Source of the DNA: Ruegeria sp. HKCCSA071
Lineage (GTDB): Bacteria; Pseudomonadota; Alphaproteobacteria; Rhodobacterales; Rhodobacteraceae
Reading direction: 5' to 3'
NCBI RefSeq assembly: GCF_017872555.1
Contig: NZ_JAEDOX010000002.1
Coordinates: 62,001-126,000, forward strand
DNA length: 64,000 nucleotides
The notes beneath the pieces were generated by a model. That model was not told the DNA's origin and ran no database searches. It saw only the letters and a program-made list of their open reading frames with translations. Below, in pieces: positions 18,241 through 26,709 of this stretch (positions are counted from its first letter, which is position 1; every line of letters begins with the position of its first letter). Position numbers and translations under genes: made by a program.

Positions 18241-19128
18241 GTGAAAAGACCTCTGCCCGACCTGCCTGTCCCCCCTCATGATCTGGTTGAACACCTCAGC
18301 ACTTTGGGGTTGGTCAACATGTATGCGCAGTTCGAAATCCTGTATGGCGGTCGGACCAACAGGGTTTGGAAACTGCTGGGGGACAACGGCGACAAAGTGC
18401 TGAAGCTCTACAGCCCGACCTTACGCAACCCCTTGTTTCGAAATGATGCCAAGCTGGAAGCCCTCTGCCTCAAGGCGCTTGGTCCGACCGGTTTCGTGCC
18501 CAGGCTACGCGCCGCAGGACAATACAAGGACGCGCATTGGGTGTTTTACGACCACGCACCCGGAACACCTTGGCAGAATGGCTCGGACAAAGTTGGTGAA
18601 CTGCTACGCAGGCTGCATTCGCTGCCCAACACCATTCCAGCGCCTGCAGGGTGCAACGGCAGCGCGGACCTGATGGCCCATGGGAGCAGAATTCTGCAAG
18701 GGTGCAGGTCAGAAATCGGAAACGAACTGGCAAAACGGCAACCTTCGATACCCGTCCCCCCCACGACCAAGACATGTCTGATCCATGGCGACCCGGTCGC
18801 TGGAAATATTCTGGTTGCATCCCGCGGCCTGACCTTGATCGACTGGCAATGCCCAGCCTTTGGCGACCCGTGCGAAGACCTTGCGATGTTTCTGTCCCCG
18901 GCGATGCAAAGGTTGTACCGGGGCTCACCGTTGTCGGAGGCGGAAGAAGTTCAGTTTCTGTCCGCCTATCGCAGACCCGAGATTGTTGCTCGATATCAAC
19001 AGCTCAAGCCATGGTATGCTTGGCGCATGGCCGCTTATTGCCTGTGGCGCGCGGAAAACGGTGCACCCGACTATTCCGAAGGGTTGAAACTGGAAATCGA
19101 AACCCTGAAACCGATTGAGTTTATCTGA
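18241..19128 (+). CDS. Aminoglycoside/choline kinase-like phosphotransferase
   Basis: This is a kinase-fold protein of about 295 residues in the APH/choline kinase superfamily. The N-lobe reads ILYGGRTNRVWKLL with the nucleotide-binding glycines. The catalytic loop is LIHGDPVAGNIL and the metal-binding aspartate is in TLIDWQCPAFGDPCEDLAM. The substrate is unknown; choline, thiamine or a sugar are all possible. The start is uncertain: I use the GTG at 18241, but a TTG at 18187 overlaps the flgD stop and would add 18 residues. Its stop overlaps the end of the convergent oxidoreductase gene by 8 bp. Confidence 0.75.
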   Translation: MKRPLPDLPVPPHDLVEHLSTLGLVNMYAQFEILYGGRTNRVWKLLGDNGDKVLKLYSPTLRNPLFRNDAKLEALCLKALGPTGFVPRLRAAGQYKDAHWVFYDHAPGTPWQNGSDKVGELLRRLHSLPNTIPAPAGCNGSADLMAHGSRILQGCRSEIGNELAKRQPSIPVPPTTKTCLIHGDPVAGNILVASRGLTLIDWQCPAFGDPCEDLAMFLSPAMQRLYRGSPLSEAEEVQFLSAYRRPEIVARYQQLKPWYAWRMAAYCLWRAENGAPDYSEGLKLEIETLKPIEFI

Positions 19129-20425
19129 GGTCGGAAAGCGCAAACAGGGCGTATGCCGGTGGCATCAATACGCGACGCCAGCGACCCAACGGAAACCGTT
19201 CAGGTGATTGCCTCATCGGGGCTGGCAAACGGGCATCCTGGCCCAAAGCCAGCCGCGCCAATGCGCGCCCGCTGTAAGTACCCATAGCGACGCCGTTGCC
19301 ATGATACGCAAATCCGGCAAACATGCCTGGCTGCTTGGGTACGGCACCGACATAAGGCATCAGGCTTCGCGAAAGGCACACCATCCCCGACCAGATATGA
19401 GTCGCCTCAACCGACGCCCAGGCCCGGAACATGCGTTTGAAATCCTGTTGAACCTTTGCCCGGATCGCGGCCTCGGACCGGGGCGACGACAACAAGCCGC
19501 CTCTCATTCCGAACAAAAAGCGCCCATCCGGCATTAGGCGAAAATAGTGCAGAAGATTACGCGTGTCGTAACATATCTGGTCCGAGTTCCAGCCCTGCGC
19601 TGATAGTTCTGCCTGGCTAAGCGGGCGTGTTACCATCACCGTCGATTGCGCAGGCAAGTAGCGTCCGGACATCCAATCCGGGATGTCTTCGCTAGAATAC
19701 CCGTTGGTACAAATCAGCACGACCTGTGCGTTAACCTGCCCCGCGCTTGTTTTCAGCCTGAAGCCCGACGTCGTTTTTTCAATGTTCAGAACGGGGCTGT
19801 TCTGAAAGAAATTCACACCCGAAGCTGCCGCAGCGCTGGCCAGTCCGAACAGGTATTTCCGGGGATTGAGCCCAAAGCCGACCGGCAGAGTATACCCGCC
19901 GAAGAATGCACCACCCATACCAAGCGCTGGCAAATCAGCAGCTTGGTGTAGAATGCCGGTCTCGTCCGCGTGACGGCGCAGGACATCCATCGCATGTCGC
20001 GAATGGGCCAGTTGGGTCTCACCATTGGAATGCGTATCCGCATCTATCCGATGCCGCGCCAGGAGATCGGCAACCAGCTGGACCGCGTCCTGTTCAGCCG
20101 TCTCATAGGCCTGCGCAGCTTCGCGGCCATAGCGGCGCACCATGGATTTTTGCCCAAGCTTTGACCCGCCAAGACAGCAGAAACCGCCATTGCGGCCTGA
20201 TGCGCCCCACCCCGGTGGGCCTGCCTCGAGCACAGCAACCGACGTCGCGTTTTCAGCCAGATGCAAAGCCGCTGAGACCCCTGTAAAGCCGCCACCGACG
20301 ATGGCGACATCAACGTTCAGATCGCCCTGAAACTCTGGCCAGTTCGGGTTTGCAATGGTCTCGTCCCACCAGCAACCATCACGAGGACCCGCACCATAGG
20401 TGTATTCGGGAAATATCCGTTTCAT
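19121..20425 (-). CDS. puuB: FAD-dependent amine oxidoreductase (gamma-glutamylputrescine oxidase-like)
   Basis: The 434-residue DAO-family protein has an N-terminal FAD-binding site, VAIVGGGFTGVSAALHLAE, and the downstream motif GWGASGRNGGFCCLGG typical of the PuuB/OrdL group. The C-terminal FAD contact reads MFAGFAYHGNGVAMGTYSGR. Members oxidise gamma-glutamylputrescine or related amines. Its start overlaps the stop of potI (ATGA), so it is cotranscribed with a polyamine transporter, which supports the role. PuuB as the exact activity is inferred; no gamma-glutamylputrescine synthetase is seen in this window. Confidence 0.85.
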   Translation of the reverse strand: MKRIFPEYTYGAGPRDGCWWDETIANPNWPEFQGDLNVDVAIVGGGFTGVSAALHLAENATSVAVLEAGPPGWGASGRNGGFCCLGGSKLGQKSMVRRYGREAAQAYETAEQDAVQLVADLLARHRIDADTHSNGETQLAHSRHAMDVLRRHADETGILHQAADLPALGMGGAFFGGYTLPVGFGLNPRKYLFGLASAAAASGVNFFQNSPVLNIEKTTSGFRLKTSAGQVNAQVVLICTNGYSSEDIPDWMSGRYLPAQSTVMVTRPLSQAELSAQGWNSDQICYDTRNLLHYFRLMPDGRFLFGMRGGLLSSPRSEAAIRAKVQQDFKRMFRAWASVEATHIWSGMVCLSRSLMPYVGAVPKQPGMFAGFAYHGNGVAMGTYSGRALARLALGQDARLPAPMRQSPERFPLGRWRRVLMPPAYALFALSDLR

Positions 20426-21240
20426 TCGGTGCGCCCTGCGGCCTGCTCGTCTTGCCGTTGGCGCATCATGGCGCGCTTGGTCACAAGTGAGGCCGTAATC
20501 ACCCCAACCGTCACGACCGCGATCATGATCGTCGACAGCGCGTTTATCTCGGGGCTGACGCCCAACCGCACGGCCGAAAAGATCTTGATCGGCAGGGTCG
20601 TCGCCGACGGGCCCGATGTGAACGATGCAATAACCAGATCATCCAGCGACAATGTGAAAGCCAGCAGCCAGCCCGAGATCACCGCAGGCGCGATGATCGG
20701 CAGGGTGACCAGACCAAAGGCCTGCGCTGGTGAACAGCCCAGATCTAATGCGGCCTCTTCCAGCGATTTGTCGAATGTCACAAGCCGTGACGAGACAACA
20801 ACCGACACGAAACACATCGAAAAGGTCGTGTGGGCCAGAACGATGGTCAGGATACCCCGGTCCAGCCCGATCCCGATAAACAGCAACAGCAGGGACAGCC
20901 CGGTGATCACCTCGGGCATCACAAGCGGCGCATAGATCATGCCGGAAAACAGTGTCCGGCCAAAGAACCGCTTGCCCCGGACAAGCACATAAGCGGCCGC
21001 AGTCCCCAGAATGGTTGCCAGTGTCGAAGAAAACACCGCAACCCGGATCGTGACCCATGCGGCATCCAGAAATGCCTCGTTCTGAACCAGTTCGCCATAC
21101 CATTTGGTCGAAAACCCGGCCCAGACCGTGACCAGCTTACTTTCGTTAAAACTGAAGATGATCAGGATGATCATCGGAATATACAGGAACGCAAAACCCA
21201 GCGTCAGCGATACCGTATTGAACCAGCTCAATCTGTTCAT
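20422..21240 (-). CDS. potI: Polyamine ABC transporter permease PotI
   Basis: This 272-residue inner-membrane permease has six predicted helices. The ABC permease EAA loop is visible in LEEAALDLGCSPAQAFGLVTLPIIAPAV (about residues 155-185). The N-terminal text SFNESKLVTVWAGFSTKWYGEL is typical of the PotC/PotI subfamily. It pairs with PotH as the second permease subunit. Its start overlaps the potH stop in an ATGA arrangement and its stop overlaps the oxidase start. Confidence 0.92.
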   Translation of the reverse strand: MNRLSWFNTVSLTLGFAFLYIPMIILIIFSFNESKLVTVWAGFSTKWYGELVQNEAFLDAAWVTIRVAVFSSTLATILGTAAAYVLVRGKRFFGRTLFSGMIYAPLVMPEVITGLSLLLLFIGIGLDRGILTIVLAHTTFSMCFVSVVVSSRLVTFDKSLEEAALDLGCSPAQAFGLVTLPIIAPAVISGWLLAFTLSLDDLVIASFTSGPSATTLPIKIFSAVRLGVSPEINALSTIMIAVVTVGVITASLVTKRAMMRQRQDEQAAGRTE

Positions 21241-22127
21241 CCGTCAGCCTCCGCCTGTTTCTGCTGGTTGCGCTGGAACAGCACGATGGGAACGACCAGA
21301 ATAAGCAACAGAACGATCGCGACAGCACTTGCCACGGGCCAGTCTCGGTTCGAGAAAAATTCTTCCCACAGAACCTTGCCGATCATCAGCGTGCCGGACC
21401 CACCCAGTAGTGACGGGATCACAAACTCGCCGATCACGGGGATCATCACCAGAAAACAACCTGCGATGATGCCCGGTTTGGACAGTGGAACGGTGACCAG
21501 CCAGAAGGCTTGTGCCCTCGAGCAACCCAAATCCTCGGCCGCCTCGATTAGCGAACCATCCATGCGTTCCAATGACGAATAAATCGGCAGGATCATGAAC
21601 GGGAGATAGGTGTAAACAATACCGATATAGACAGCGGTCGAGGTGTTCAGGATCGTCAACGGCGTCGAAATGATACCCGTCCACAGAAGCAGTTGGTTAA
21701 GGTATCCCTCATTCGACAGAATGCCCATCCACGCATAGACCCGGATCAGGAATGACGTCCAGAAAGGCAGGATCACCAGCATCATCAGTGTTGGGCGCCA
21801 TTCCTCGGGCGCGCGGGCCATACCGTAGGCGATGGGGTAGCCAACCAGCAAAGTCAGGAAGGTAGAGATCAAAGCGATCTTGACGCTGGACAGGTACGCT
21901 TTCCAGTACAGGTCGTCCTCGGTCAGCCAGACGAAGTTTTCAAGATCAAGTTGGCTGAAGAACTCTTTGATCCCCGCCCAACCAGCTGAAAAATCCAGTG
22001 TCGGTGTATAAGGCGGGATCGCAAGCGCGGTGTCCGACAGCGAAATCTTCAGAACAATGAAGAACGGCACCATGAACAGCGCCAGCAGCCAGACATAAGG
22101 TATGGCGATCAGAACGGCGCGGCGCAT
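21237..22127 (-). CDS. potH: Polyamine ABC transporter permease PotH
   Basis: This 296-residue inner-membrane permease has the EAA loop in LIEAAEDLGCSRAQAFWLVTVPLSKPGI. The N-terminal hydrophobic run (AIPYVWLLALFMVPFFIVLKISLS) and a periplasmic loop (about residues 40-85) fit the PotB/PotH subfamily. It shares overlapping ends with the ATP-binding gene upstream and with potI downstream. Confidence 0.92.
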   Translation of the reverse strand: MRRAVLIAIPYVWLLALFMVPFFIVLKISLSDTALAIPPYTPTLDFSAGWAGIKEFFSQLDLENFVWLTEDDLYWKAYLSSVKIALISTFLTLLVGYPIAYGMARAPEEWRPTLMMLVILPFWTSFLIRVYAWMGILSNEGYLNQLLLWTGIISTPLTILNTSTAVYIGIVYTYLPFMILPIYSSLERMDGSLIEAAEDLGCSRAQAFWLVTVPLSKPGIIAGCFLVMIPVIGEFVIPSLLGGSGTLMIGKVLWEEFFSNRDWPVASAVAIVLLLILVVPIVLFQRNQQKQAEADG

Positions 22128-23254
22128 CAGTCGGCCAGCAGAACCGCAGCCGTGGCCGTCCAGGACAGCCAGACCGGGTCTTCCCAGGTGAACGAACGGC
22201 GCGAGATGCGGCGGGTGTTGGCCGTCTGCGCCTTGATGATTGTGCCGTTTGCAAGTTCAACGTGATAAGTGGACAGATTGCCCAGATAGGCTATGTCGTG
22301 AACCTTGCCCTGCACGGCGTTGACCGCATCGGCGGGCCGTTCGGCAGAGATCGTCACTTTCTCGGGGCGGATCGCCAGATGACACAACTGACCGTTTTCA
22401 AAGTTTTTTGCTGACCCGGCGGTCAGCGGCGCTTGTCCTTCGGCCCAGTCTACCTGATAGGTATCCTCTCCGACAGATGTCGCGCGCCCTTCAATGATGT
22501 TCACGTCCCCGATGAAATCAGCGACATAGACCGAGGCAGGATTCTCATAAATCCGGTCCGGAGTGGCAACCTGCATAAGCTGGCCCTGATCCATCACCGC
22601 CACACGGCTGGCGACTGTCATGGCCTCTTCCTGGTCGTGCGTAACGATCACGAATGTGGTGCCGGTTTTTTCCTGAATATCCATCAGTTCGAATTGGGTG
22701 TCCTGGCGCAATTTCTTGTCCAGCGCGCCCAGTGGTTCATCCAGCAGCAAAAGCTTGGGCGCCTTGGCAAGCGAGCGCGCCAGCGCCACACGCTGTCTCT
22801 GCCCGCCTGAAATCTGATGCGGTTTGCGGCGGGCGAACTTTTCCAGCCGGGTCAGGCGCAGCATTTCTTCGACCCGGTCTTCCAGATCGTGTTTGGGCAT
22901 TCTGTCCCGGCGCAGGCCAAAGGCGATGTTTTCCCAGACGCTGAGATGCGGAAAAAGGGCATAGGACTGGAACATCATGTTTACGGCCCGCTTGTTGGGC
23001 GGGATCGGGTCGATATCCTTCCCCCCAAGCAGGATTTGGCCTTCGGTCGGTGTTTCGAACCCGGCCAGCATCCGCATCATCGTCGTTTTGCCACATCCCG
23101 ACGGACCAAGCAGGGCAAAGAACTCTCGCTCGAAAATATCCAGAGACAGGTTGTCGATGGCAGTAAATTCACCAAAACGCTTGGTCACGTTTCGGAACTG
23201 GATCAAGGGTTTCGCCTGCGGGTCGTCCCATGGCGCAAAGACGTCAGAATTCAC
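22127..23254 (-). CDS. potG: Polyamine ABC transporter ATP-binding protein PotG
   Basis: The roughly 375-residue ATPase powers putrescine/spermidine import. Walker A is LLGPSGCGKTTMMRML, the ABC signature is HQISGGQRQRVALARS and Walker B is KLLLLDEPLGALD. The C-terminal TOBE-like regulatory domain follows residue 240 or so. I chose a GTG start at 23254 (VNSDVFAPWDD) with GAGGG six bases upstream. An in-frame ATG 63 bp earlier would overlap the intercistronic hairpin. Confidence 0.92.
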   Translation of the reverse strand: MNSDVFAPWDDPQAKPLIQFRNVTKRFGEFTAIDNLSLDIFEREFFALLGPSGCGKTTMMRMLAGFETPTEGQILLGGKDIDPIPPNKRAVNMMFQSYALFPHLSVWENIAFGLRRDRMPKHDLEDRVEEMLRLTRLEKFARRKPHQISGGQRQRVALARSLAKAPKLLLLDEPLGALDKKLRQDTQFELMDIQEKTGTTFVIVTHDQEEAMTVASRVAVMDQGQLMQVATPDRIYENPASVYVADFIGDVNIIEGRATSVGEDTYQVDWAEGQAPLTAGSAKNFENGQLCHLAIRPEKVTISAERPADAVNAVQGKVHDIAYLGNLSTYHVELANGTIIKAQTANTRRISRRSFTWEDPVWLSWTATAAVLLAD

Positions 23255-23285
23255 TACGGCCCTCGTTCGAATAGCTGGAAAGAGA

Positions 23286-23310
23286 GGCAAGGCGGCGGCG
23301 CCGCCCTGCC
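23286..23310 (-). other. Intercistronic hairpin between potF and potG
   Basis: GGCAAGGCGGC pairs with GCCGCCCTGCC with one mismatch and a 3-nt loop. Such stems often follow the binding-protein gene and raise its relative expression by protecting the 3' end of its transcript. That role is inferred from position. Confidence 0.5.
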
Positions 23311-23323
23311 GGTGCAATTCGGA

Positions 23324-24409
23324 TCAGGTGCCCGATTTGACCTTGGTCCACAGACGCGTCACGACCCGCTGCGTTTTCGCCGGATAAGGTGTCGTGATGT
23401 ACAGGTTTTGCATCGTGGCATCATCCGGGTAGATGGCCGGATCGCCGATCACGTCCTCTTCCAGAAATTCCTGAGACGCTTTGTTGCCGTTGGCGTAATA
23501 CACATAGTTCGATGCCGCCGCCATGTTGTTGGCGTCCAGAATGAAGTTAAGGAACGTGTGCGCGCCTTCGGGATTTGGAGCATCGACAGGAATTGCCATC
23601 TGGTCGAACCACATCAGCGACCCTTCGGCGAAGGGGTGGTATTCGATCTCCACTCCATTATCTGCTTCAGCGGCGCGGTCGCGTGCCTGAAGGATGTCAC
23701 CCGACCAGCCAACGGCAACGCAGATGTCGCCATTTGCCAACGCATTGATATATTCCGAGCTGTGGAATTTCTGGATATGCGGGCGGACTGCTGTCAGAAC
23801 CGCTTCGGTCTTGCCGATAACGTCCGTGTCGTGGCTGTCGGGGTTTTCACCAAGGTATTGCAGCACCATGGGAATGATCTCGGCCGGGGCATCCAGGAAA
23901 TGCACACCGCAAGTGGCCAGCTTTTCCATGTTCTCGGGCTTCAAGACCAGATCCATGCTGTTCAGAGCAACGTCGTCGCCCAGAACCTCTTTGACCTTAC
24001 CGACATTCACGCCGATCCCGGTTGTTCCCCACATGTAGTTGATCGAATACGCGTTGTCCGGGTCATAACCGGCAGTTCGCTCTTCGATTACATCCCAAAG
24101 GTTTCCGGCGTTCGAAAGCTTGCTTTGGTCCAGCTGCTGAAACGCGCCGGCCTGGATCTGGCGCTGAAGGAATGTACCTGACGGCACCACCACATCATAG
24201 CCCGAGCCACCGGCCAGCATCTTGGTTTCCAGAACCTCGTTGCTGTCGAACACGTCATAGATCAGGGTCAGACCTGTTTCTGCTTCGAACTTGCTCAGCA
24301 GTTCTTCGTCGATGTAGTCGGACCAGTTGTAAACACGCACCTCTTCGGCGAATGCCGCCGAAGTCCCCAATGCGACGACCGCTGTCATGGTCAGCGTTTT
24401 GATTGTCAT
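23324..24409 (-). CDS. potF: Polyamine-binding periplasmic protein PotF
   Basis: This is the 361-residue substrate-binding protein of the transporter. It has a signal peptide (MTIKTLTMTAVVALGTSAAFA), then the PotD/PotF-type opening EVRVYNWSDYIDEELLSKFEAETG. The acidic and aromatic text YNWSDYI and YMWGTTGIGVN matches polyamine-binding proteins. The start at 24409 has GGGAGAAG upstream; the longer in-frame start would precede the signal peptide with basic residues. It is the first gene of the transporter operon. Confidence 0.93.
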   Translation of the reverse strand: MTIKTLTMTAVVALGTSAAFAEEVRVYNWSDYIDEELLSKFEAETGLTLIYDVFDSNEVLETKMLAGGSGYDVVVPSGTFLQRQIQAGAFQQLDQSKLSNAGNLWDVIEERTAGYDPDNAYSINYMWGTTGIGVNVGKVKEVLGDDVALNSMDLVLKPENMEKLATCGVHFLDAPAEIIPMVLQYLGENPDSHDTDVIGKTEAVLTAVRPHIQKFHSSEYINALANGDICVAVGWSGDILQARDRAAEADNGVEIEYHPFAEGSLMWFDQMAIPVDAPNPEGAHTFLNFILDANNMAAASNYVYYANGNKASQEFLEEDVIGDPAIYPDDATMQNLYITTPYPAKTQRVVTRLWTKVKSGT

Positions 24410-24449
24410 ATTCTTCTCCCTGCAAGTGTACGGGTATTTTCCCGTTTTT

Positions 24450-24463
24450 TTGGATTTGATCAA
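24450..24463. promoter_or_regulatory. Candidate operator, copy 1 (potF side)
   Basis: TTGGATTTGATCAA, containing the palindrome TTGATCAA, lies 40 bp upstream of the potF start. An identical 14-mer occurs exactly 100 bp away at 24550. It is a candidate binding site for the adjacent GntR regulator. Confidence 0.45.
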
Positions 24464-24549
24464 GTTTTGCGTTTTCCCTCGATCCAGCGTATGGTTTCAC
24501 GTGGCCTGTCACCTGACAAGTCAGGCTTAGTCGAAATGGGAAGAACCAA

Positions 24550-24563
24550 TTGGATTTGATCAA
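24550..24563. promoter_or_regulatory. Candidate operator, copy 2 (regulator side)
   Basis: This is an exact second copy of TTGGATTTGATCAA. It coincides with the first codons of the GntR regulator gene as I start it, so it would suit autoregulation. Confidence 0.4.
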
Positions 24564-25233
24564 AAATAAGGCATCTGCGTCGACATTCGACAAAGGGAAA
24601 CAGCCCGCACATGAGCAGGTTTATCAAACGCTCAGATCACAGATCCTGTTCGGTGAACTGGTCCCAGGTCAGCCCGTCACAATCCAGGGTCTGACTGATT
24701 CGCTGGGTGTTGGCATGACTCCGGTCCGCGAAGCGATTCGCCGGTTGATCTCGGATGGAGGGTTGGTTTTCCAGGGCAATCGGCGCGTCAGTGTACCGCT
24801 GCTGAACTCCAACGATATCGAAGAGATGATCTTCGCCAGAATTTCAATAGAATCAGAGCTTTCAAGACGTGCAACCGCCAACCTGAAAACACAGGACATT
24901 GATCAACTGGAACGTTTGGACAGGCATTTGGATCGCATGATCGCAGATGGCGATGTCGGTGGCTATCTGCGTTTGAACCAGGCTTTTCACGAAACGCTGT
25001 ATTCTTTTGCAAACGCGCCGATCCTCAGTGACCTGGCCGAAAGACTTTGGTTGCGGTTTGGCCCTTCTTTGCGTGTTGTCTGCGGGCGCTTCGGCACTCA
25101 GAGCCTTCCGGATCGCCACAAGGACATTATTGCTGCTTTGCGTGTCGGTGACGCTGAAATGACCGCAAAGGCAACCGCTCAGGACATCGAACAAGGTATG
25201 GACCTGATGGCAGAAGCATTGACTTCCGTCTGA
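24550..25233 (+). CDS. GntR-family regulator with FCD domain
   Basis: The 227-residue protein has an N-terminal winged helix-turn-helix (HEQVYQTLRSQILFGELVPG, then MTPVREAIRRLISDGGLV, about residues 20-85) and a helical FCD effector domain (about 95-220). It lies between the divergent polyamine transporter operon and the aminotransferase gene, so it probably controls polyamine uptake and breakdown. The start is a TTG at 24550 with GGAAG upstream; a second TTG at 24556 is possible. The upstream 14-bp repeats are candidate operators. Confidence 0.88.
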   Translation: MDLIKNKASASTFDKGKQPAHEQVYQTLRSQILFGELVPGQPVTIQGLTDSLGVGMTPVREAIRRLISDGGLVFQGNRRVSVPLLNSNDIEEMIFARISIESELSRRATANLKTQDIDQLERLDRHLDRMIADGDVGGYLRLNQAFHETLYSFANAPILSDLAERLWLRFGPSLRVVCGRFGTQSLPDRHKDIIAALRVGDAEMTAKATAQDIEQGMDLMAEALTSV

Positions 25234-25261
25234 TTCAGCCTGATTCGATTGACAGGAAAAA

Positions 25262-25280
25262 ATTTGATCATATTGTGATC
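25262..25280. promoter_or_regulatory. Candidate operator, copy 3 (aminotransferase side)
   Basis: ATTTGATCA shares nine bases with the two 14-mers at 24450 and 24550, and a second GTGATC follows a few bases later. It lies about 40 bp upstream of the aminotransferase start. Confidence 0.35.
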
Positions 25281-25310
25281 CGCAACTGCGTTCTTGTAGG
25301 AGATTCTCCG

Positions 25311-26708
25311 ATGTCTACCATCACCAACCATATGCCGACCGCCGAATTGCAGGCGCTGGATGCGGCGCATCACATTCACCCCTTCTCGGCCAATGGTGCG
25401 CTGGGGAAGGAAGGGGCGCGCGTGATCACACGTGCCAATGGTGTTTATCTGACCGACAGCGAAGGTGAGGAAATTCTGGACGCGATGGCGGGTCTGTGGT
25501 GCGTCAATATCGGGTACGGGCGTAATGAGTTGGCCGATGTTGCCGCGCGCCAGATGCGCGAGCTGCCCTATTACAACACTTTCTTCAAAACCACCCACGT
25601 CCCGGCGATTGCTTTGGCCGCCAAGATTGCCGAACTGGCACCGGGCGATCTGAACCATGTCTTTTTCGCAGCAGGCGGGTCCGAGGCAAACGATACCAAT
25701 ATCCGCCTCGTGCGCACCTACTGGGCCCAGAAAGGCCAGCCCGACAAGAACATCATCATCAGCCGCAAGAACGCCTATCACGGCTCATCCGTGGGCTCGG
25801 CCTCGCTGGGTGGTATGGCCGGGATGCACGCGCAGGGCGGCATTCCGATCCCGAATATCCACCACATTAACCAACCCAATTGGTGGGCCGAAGGCGGCGA
25901 TATGTCGCCCGAAGAATTCGGTCTGGCCCGCGCGCGCGAGCTGGAAGAGGCGATCGAAGAGTTGGGCGAAGACCGGGTCGCCGCCTTTATCGCCGAGCCG
26001 GTTCAGGGCGCAGGCGGTGTAATCGTGGCGCCCGATACATACTGGCCGGAAATTCAGCGTATCTGCGACAAGTACGATATCCTGCTGATAGCTGACGAGG
26101 TCATCTGCGGATTTGGCCGGACAGGCAACTGGTTCGGGTCGCAAACCGTTGGCATCAAGCCGCATATCATGACCATCGCCAAGGGCCTTAGCTCGGGCTA
26201 TGCGCCCATCGGCGGGTCCATCGTAAACGACGAAATTGCCGAAGTAATCGGCGGTACCGAATTCAACCACGGCTATACCTATTCCGGCCACCCGGTCGCG
26301 GCCGCCGTGGCGTTGGAGAACCTGCGCATCCTCGAAGAAGAGAAGATCGTTGAGCATGTGCGCGACGTTGCAGCCCCCTATCTGAAAGAGAAATGGGAGG
26401 CACTGGCAGATCATCCGCTGGTGGGTGAGGCCAAGATCGTTGGCATGATGGCATCCATCGCGCTGACCCCGGACAAAGCCAGCCGCGCCAAATTCGCATC
26501 CGAACCCGGCACGGTCGGCTATATCTGCCGTGATCGGTGCTTTGCCAATAACCTGATCATGCGCCATGTTGGCGACCGGATGATCATCTCACCCCCGCTG
26601 ATCCTGACACCTGCGGATATCGACGAAATGTTCGTGCGGATCTACAAATCGCTGGACGAAGCTCAGGCCGAGATCATTGCGCAGGGGCTGATGAAAGCTG
26701 CATCCTAA
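25311..26708 (+). CDS. spuC: Omega-aminotransferase, probably putrescine/polyamine:pyruvate
   Basis: This 465-residue class III PLP aminotransferase resembles SpuC-type putrescine-pyruvate and taurine/beta-alanine aminotransferases. Visible marks are the MAGLWCVNIGYGRNELADVA opening, the glycine loop FFAAGGSEANDTNIRLVR, the PLP-aspartate region LLIADEVICGFGRTG and the Schiff-base lysine in IAKGLSSGYAPIGG. The ATG at 25311 follows a TAGGAG ribosome-binding site. Beside a polyamine transporter and a PuuB-like oxidase, a polyamine substrate is the best guess. Confidence 0.87.
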   Translation: MSTITNHMPTAELQALDAAHHIHPFSANGALGKEGARVITRANGVYLTDSEGEEILDAMAGLWCVNIGYGRNELADVAARQMRELPYYNTFFKTTHVPAIALAAKIAELAPGDLNHVFFAAGGSEANDTNIRLVRTYWAQKGQPDKNIIISRKNAYHGSSVGSASLGGMAGMHAQGGIPIPNIHHINQPNWWAEGGDMSPEEFGLARARELEEAIEELGEDRVAAFIAEPVQGAGGVIVAPDTYWPEIQRICDKYDILLIADEVICGFGRTGNWFGSQTVGIKPHIMTIAKGLSSGYAPIGGSIVNDEIAEVIGGTEFNHGYTYSGHPVAAAVALENLRILEEEKIVEHVRDVAAPYLKEKWEALADHPLVGEAKIVGMMASIALTPDKASRAKFASEPGTVGYICRDRCFANNLIMRHVGDRMIISPPLILTPADIDEMFVRIYKSLDEAQAEIIAQGLMKAAS

Positions 26709-26709
26709 C

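Noticed and set aside
24430-24450. Terminator-like hairpin (ACGGG/CCCGT with T-run) upstream of potF
   Set aside because: The T-run is on the plus strand, but no plus-strand gene precedes it; on the minus strand it would be in the potF leader with the T-run on the wrong side.
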